Notes under the pieces: generated by a model | What the model saw: only the letters and a program-made list of their open reading frames with translations | The model's database searches: none | What the model was told of the DNA's origin: nothing | Assembly (NCBI GenBank): GCA_050633885.1 | Contig: JBOEHK010000004.1 | Location: 124,001-188,000 of the forward strand | Length of the DNA: 64,000 bases | Reading direction: 5' to 3' | DNA from: JAWSVE01 sp050633885 | GTDB lineage: Bacteria > Pseudomonadota > Gammaproteobacteria > Pseudomonadales > Cellvibrionaceae | In this document: positions 62,601 to 64,000 of the stretch, piece after piece | Layout: the number at the start of each line of letters is the position of its first letter | Numbering within the stretch: position 1 is the first letter of the stretch | Program-made: the position numbers and the translations under genes

Positions 62601-64000
62601 CAAACATCTATCTCAGAATTGCGGGCTAATAAAACACTATCTTTTAATGAATCGATAGACTTACAAGCTAGCAATGTATTATTGCAAGCTGATCTTATAG
62701 ATTTAACAAATAATATCAGTGTTGGTATTGTTGCAGATAAAAGTATTGATTTAATTGGTTCAACAAATAACAGTGAAATTTTAAATACCAAGACAAATAC
62801 GCAATTTTCACTATCTGCGCCCATTATCAGATTAAATAATGACGACCTTAACCCTCTAGATTTTGCATCTAAGATATTGATTGGTAGCGAACAAGTCGCT
62901 ATTAACGCAGAAACTGCATTTTTAGGGTCAGGGAATGTTGAGTTGCAAACAGCTGGTAGTTTGGCCGTTGACACACCTATTGTCGGTGCAAATTCTCCAA
63001 CAGTTATGTCTATAAACTCCCAAGAGCTACTCAGTTTTACCGACTCGTTTAGTTCACAAGAAAATCAAGCTGATACTTCAATTGCCACACCTGGCGCTAG
63101 CTTTTTCTTTTCTGGTACAGACGTAGATATTAATACTCAGGTATATGCTGCGAGTGGTTATGTCAATATAGACTCTCTGGAAAATATAAATATCGGTGAA
63201 AATGCCTTGTTTGATCTATCTTCCTACACTCAATTATTTGAAGATGGAATCAATAGCAACGATGCAGGAATATTCTCGGCAAAAGCAAACAATAATATTT
63301 ATATTGCTGACACCAATAGTTTTGATTTTACCAACACGCATCAAACAACAAATGGGAAGGGCGGGGCAATTGAATTGATTGCAGGCGGTAACGTTGAGAT
63401 TATTAGTGGTGCTTCAAATGAAGATTCTACCTCTATATTATCTCAAGGCGTCGACCTTAAGGTTCAATCCACGTCTTATTCTGAACAAACATGGGATGCT
63501 ATTTTAGATTTAAATGCTAAGGGATTTAACGGAAGCCTAGACATATTAGCGACTGGTTCTGGGGAAAACCTCATAGTGGCAGCAAATGACATTTTAACAT
63601 CAGAAAATTTACGTCTTGCCACACTTTCAGGACAACTAACCATTAGCGGTGAGATTGAAACAACCACAGCCGGTAAAACAATCCTACATGGAGGTAATGG
63701 TGTACAAATAACGAGTAATGCAATCTTAAAAAGTACGTCTAATAATAGTCAGCAAAATGATCTATGGGTAGAAGCACCTAATGGAGCGGTTAATATTGAT
63801 TCTGCAGCCAATTTCTCAATTGCTGGTGACGTCAATATTGTAAAAAATGTAAATGATATTAATACTCACGCAGTGTTTGAGACTGCTGATAATATTTCAG
63901 GATCAACGTCTTTGTTTTTAAGTGAATCAAAGGAGTGGACTACAGCAGCTGATATTCAAACATCAGCCACTTCTCTTATAGCTCAAGTCGATGCAACCAA
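56646..64000 (+). CDS. Giant TpsA filamentous-hemagglutinin-like adhesin, C-terminus beyond window
   Basis: At least 2,451 codons with no stop seen in the places checked across the frame; the end lies beyond 64000. The N-terminus has a long lead and hydrophobic segment (about 27-50, FSSTLFFTSLGIGASFLVV) before a signal cleavage near NAQT. The TPS secretion domain shows LAYWDSFNIGANNQVIFNQP and the diagnostic NPNGIFFGEGSQINTRGF, with a Cys pair in LTCSAACW. The remainder is Asn/Ser/Asp-rich beta-helix sequence with repeated segments. A SPSPSPSP insertion near residue 1950 is coded by a hexanucleotide repeat. It is co-transcribed with the TpsB gene and is likely a surface adhesin. Confidence 0.9.
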   Translation, partial: MKIYFDNIKKNKAKKNAMNNNSKHHFLATCFSSTLFFTSLGIGASFLVVDNINAQTQQITTARPTDRWKENTSGSYLGNLGIPVKIDNLLPQLETTDDDLLAGLKSGSATITTSEDGFNLIVDQDGNRLLAYWDSFNIGANNQVIFNQPNQDSVALNIIGQESPSAIFGSLTCSAACWLINPNGIFFGEGSQINTRGFIAAAMEFTGVPMDSALIDSNVTQWFERDNLFDGIDTSLPFLTNAHDHTQDITDGDNDVPRIIVQSGAEIVSNNATALLAGPEVINEGYISSEEGQVVLAGSKKDVFLALTDPEAKPTAKLDYRGFLVEVNSGSGDERGAVVNAGELVSNFGNVTLVASEIVQAGKIKSKTAVDVNGSIRLISRDQAEVKALGNALDTIDVIVPLYYENNTEVPRKANSNIAIGTESGDITIAKDSVMEITVDDSSRTATDADSFQQPKSQVIVEANTIVMEENSSIVAPSGEVIIRARENPDKELTLSQTDIDSESLFEMRDGSSIDVSGTTTTQLDSSRNTVKFFVTSDELKNSPEQKNGVLLRETVEIDIQRGTDLFDWTVALDNIQKTANERSATGGSVSIRSDNATIIGNNTTVDVSGGYVTYDAGFVQTTRLLGQNGFVDISDANPNDLYLSIINTEEQLVSDPKWGSVNNYRPGLGPSLNYREEYIEGKNAGFLTIDSPSQLLSDSSALLASVKQGVFQRQFSNSATAGDITLNLFSTKSFDIRIVDYAGSIEKQLMDQRVLQGLIPGNPLSNGELIIDSEVIERSGAKKFVLKNEFGSILQDDTDLNLGRQSGLDFTAQNIEIQGNIHTTGGDILLSQKNNLNEGRLFINGTIDTSGEWVNDTFSRTTVASRLSNQNTRSVLSNQYNVASIDAGDINLSSEVLLELSDTASFSLNAGAWLKNSEKLSIGKAGNIDLTAKKDGGLPAQFISHGPLSISALDGNSGGTLSFSVKDIVVADYAESILTENMHISNDFFDNLRLGNYSFTALNGNVFLEGTADINLAYDSLIKNKNTSLKDSGNNIDDVLDIEQKENYLNSPSSLTFSAQRIDPNVDNTGILSFDSGAKITAAPQSVIQFHANNRGLLDGEVVIAGGEVYSTLTQISADTSEVPTTKNYFLFGENAHFDLSAAAFEIPSFNENTNQERLYRLVDAGTLSLDAAFGFGIVNPNASILLRGKNIISQQRVFSDSSQSTYQDVTLPLAAGEFYLRGELGFDMGATVDFGDSGDGFQGGLASYRLDANSRLPFNVGVTQYIPLELVLGSSLAGKSSDINSLGNTFIFGDLIDSNYIAKGQIASGNLANNNTSRLLFDTNNSTRGATLAKSKVILASDINISTQNSVVFDTPTIDLNNHSLGIDSSYVQLGETGIELGYQDVISAENGSGIFTINAQLVDLFGDLSLSNVSQINISALEGLRYRSPPIKASSAFARGNNHLQTQADISISAPKIWGETYSRYSFDLLGADSRFALSSNEEVSSPTISFGSELTINADSITIASIIENPYGVITLNGNKDVTLTDQATLSVGGTQQTPFGRVLGDESAWIYNYGEQIDALTEKKITINSPSIQSLSGSVIDLSGGGSVYGREFIAGLGGTVDILDSVDYHDAFAIIPTQDSGFSPYDLIEFSGSNITWGTQIEISGSSQLASGTYTVLPANYALIEGAFLVTPESLPIAIGKDFSSTNNFGASIVAGRFLNRGSMVSDAWSGFRVEPGNIISNRANYVLVEADNFFQNTQPGSRPEENGRLTVSVDQNLDFSSTVNSSQSSPIGAGFDLVAAGDIFIGDLPPIDFTGVLISPDLFETINADSILVGGSRTWANNAWQIEAVTNNLTISDSVLEVNELVATATTGINIVNNSQISADKLDIGDNGNFWRPDDQSATLLISSTNISGLDLSSTDTTTAFVNVDNSSIVSVSGTLGIVFDGLSDLDRFSFSNSTSTSPSPSPSPINTRLQLLSENIIVGDTSNGAILSKNLIEQTSISELRANKTLSFNESIDLQASNVLLQADLIDLTNNISVGIVADKSIDLIGSTNNSEILNTKTNTQFSLSAPIIRLNNDDLNPLDFASKILIGSEQVAINAETAFLGSGNVELQTAGSLAVDTPIVGANSPTVMSINSQELLSFTDSFSSQENQADTSIATPGASFFFSGTDVDINTQVYAASGYVNIDSLENINIGENALFDLSSYTQLFEDGINSNDAGIFSAKANNNIYIADTNSFDFTNTHQTTNGKGGAIELIAGGNVEIISGASNEDSTSILSQGVDLKVQSTSYSEQTWDAILDLNAKGFNGSLDILATGSGENLIVAANDILTSENLRLATLSGQLTISGEIETTTAGKTILHGGNGVQITSNAILKSTSNNSQQNDLWVEAPNGAVNIDSAANFSIAGDVNIVKNVNDINTHAVFETADNISGSTSLFLSESKEWTTAADIQTSATSLIAQVDAT
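62491..62513 (+). repeat. (CTCCCT)n hexanucleotide repeat inside the adhesin gene
   Basis: Almost four copies of CTCCCT, coding for Ser-Pro repeats. The 23 bases are identical to 18175-18197 in the sensor kinase gene, though used on the other strand relative to the gene. The two bases before also match, giving 25 shared bases. Confidence 0.9.

Noticed and set aside
58016..63667. Several minus-strand open frames opposite the giant adhesin gene
   Set aside because: They are antisense shadows of an Asn/Ser-rich gene, without ribosome binding sites or domain signatures.

Overview
The window reads as a chromosome segment of a low-GC, aquatic-type gammaproteobacterium. The left end carries a housekeeping run (trxB, ftsK, lolA, rarA, crcB, serS, cysG) of a kind found in Gammaproteobacteria. 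The remainder combines sulfur-oxidation genes, an exosortase-linked exopolysaccharide locus and a two-partner-secretion adhesin. A Thiotrichales/Piscirickettsiaceae-like host (Methylophaga or Cycloclasticus relatives) would fit, but this is inference and no rRNA is present to settle it.

Layout. 1-8726: housekeeping genes, several with TTG or GTG starts. 8860-10823: a two-gene operon pairing an SPFH/band-7 protein with a NAD-kinase-like protein. 10871-16169: an outer-membrane protein gene with a near-consensus sigma-70 promoter, a basic hypothetical protein, an arsenite methyltransferase overlapping a 2Fe-2S ferredoxin gene, a secreted carboxylesterase and a small hypothetical. 16392-19389: a BaeSR-like two-component system divergent from a Spy/CpxP-like periplasmic protein. 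19512-20753: a complete tyrosine recombinase whose ribosome binding site lies in a perfect inverted repeat.

20833-28006 is a sulfur/persulfide module. On the minus strand, persulfide dioxygenase, a phosphatase-like/SQR fusion, a SulP transporter and two YeeE/YedE half-transporters form an apparent operon. A divergent FisR-type sigma-54 activator carries the three-cysteine sensor pattern, and a -24/-12 promoter faces the operon. A RimK-like ligase and a RimB-like retropepsin follow.

30140-50839 is a 20.7-kb unidirectional minus-strand locus for exopolysaccharide: export protein, outer-membrane barrel, chain-length determinant, kinase, AAA ATPase, three glycosyltransferases, flippase, polymerase, GDP-fucose genes, an exosortase-EpsI fusion of XrtD type, a WecA-like initiating transferase and the PEP-CTERM TPR lipoprotein. 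Divergent from it, a candidate c-di-GMP-I (GEMM) riboswitch precedes a protein with a VPLPA-CTERM tail, the predicted XrtD substrate, and then a PstS-like secreted protein. The right end holds a TpsB transporter and a giant TpsA adhesin of at least 2,451 codons that runs off the window. Together 30-64 kb looks like a biofilm or surface-matrix region, plausibly under c-di-GMP control.
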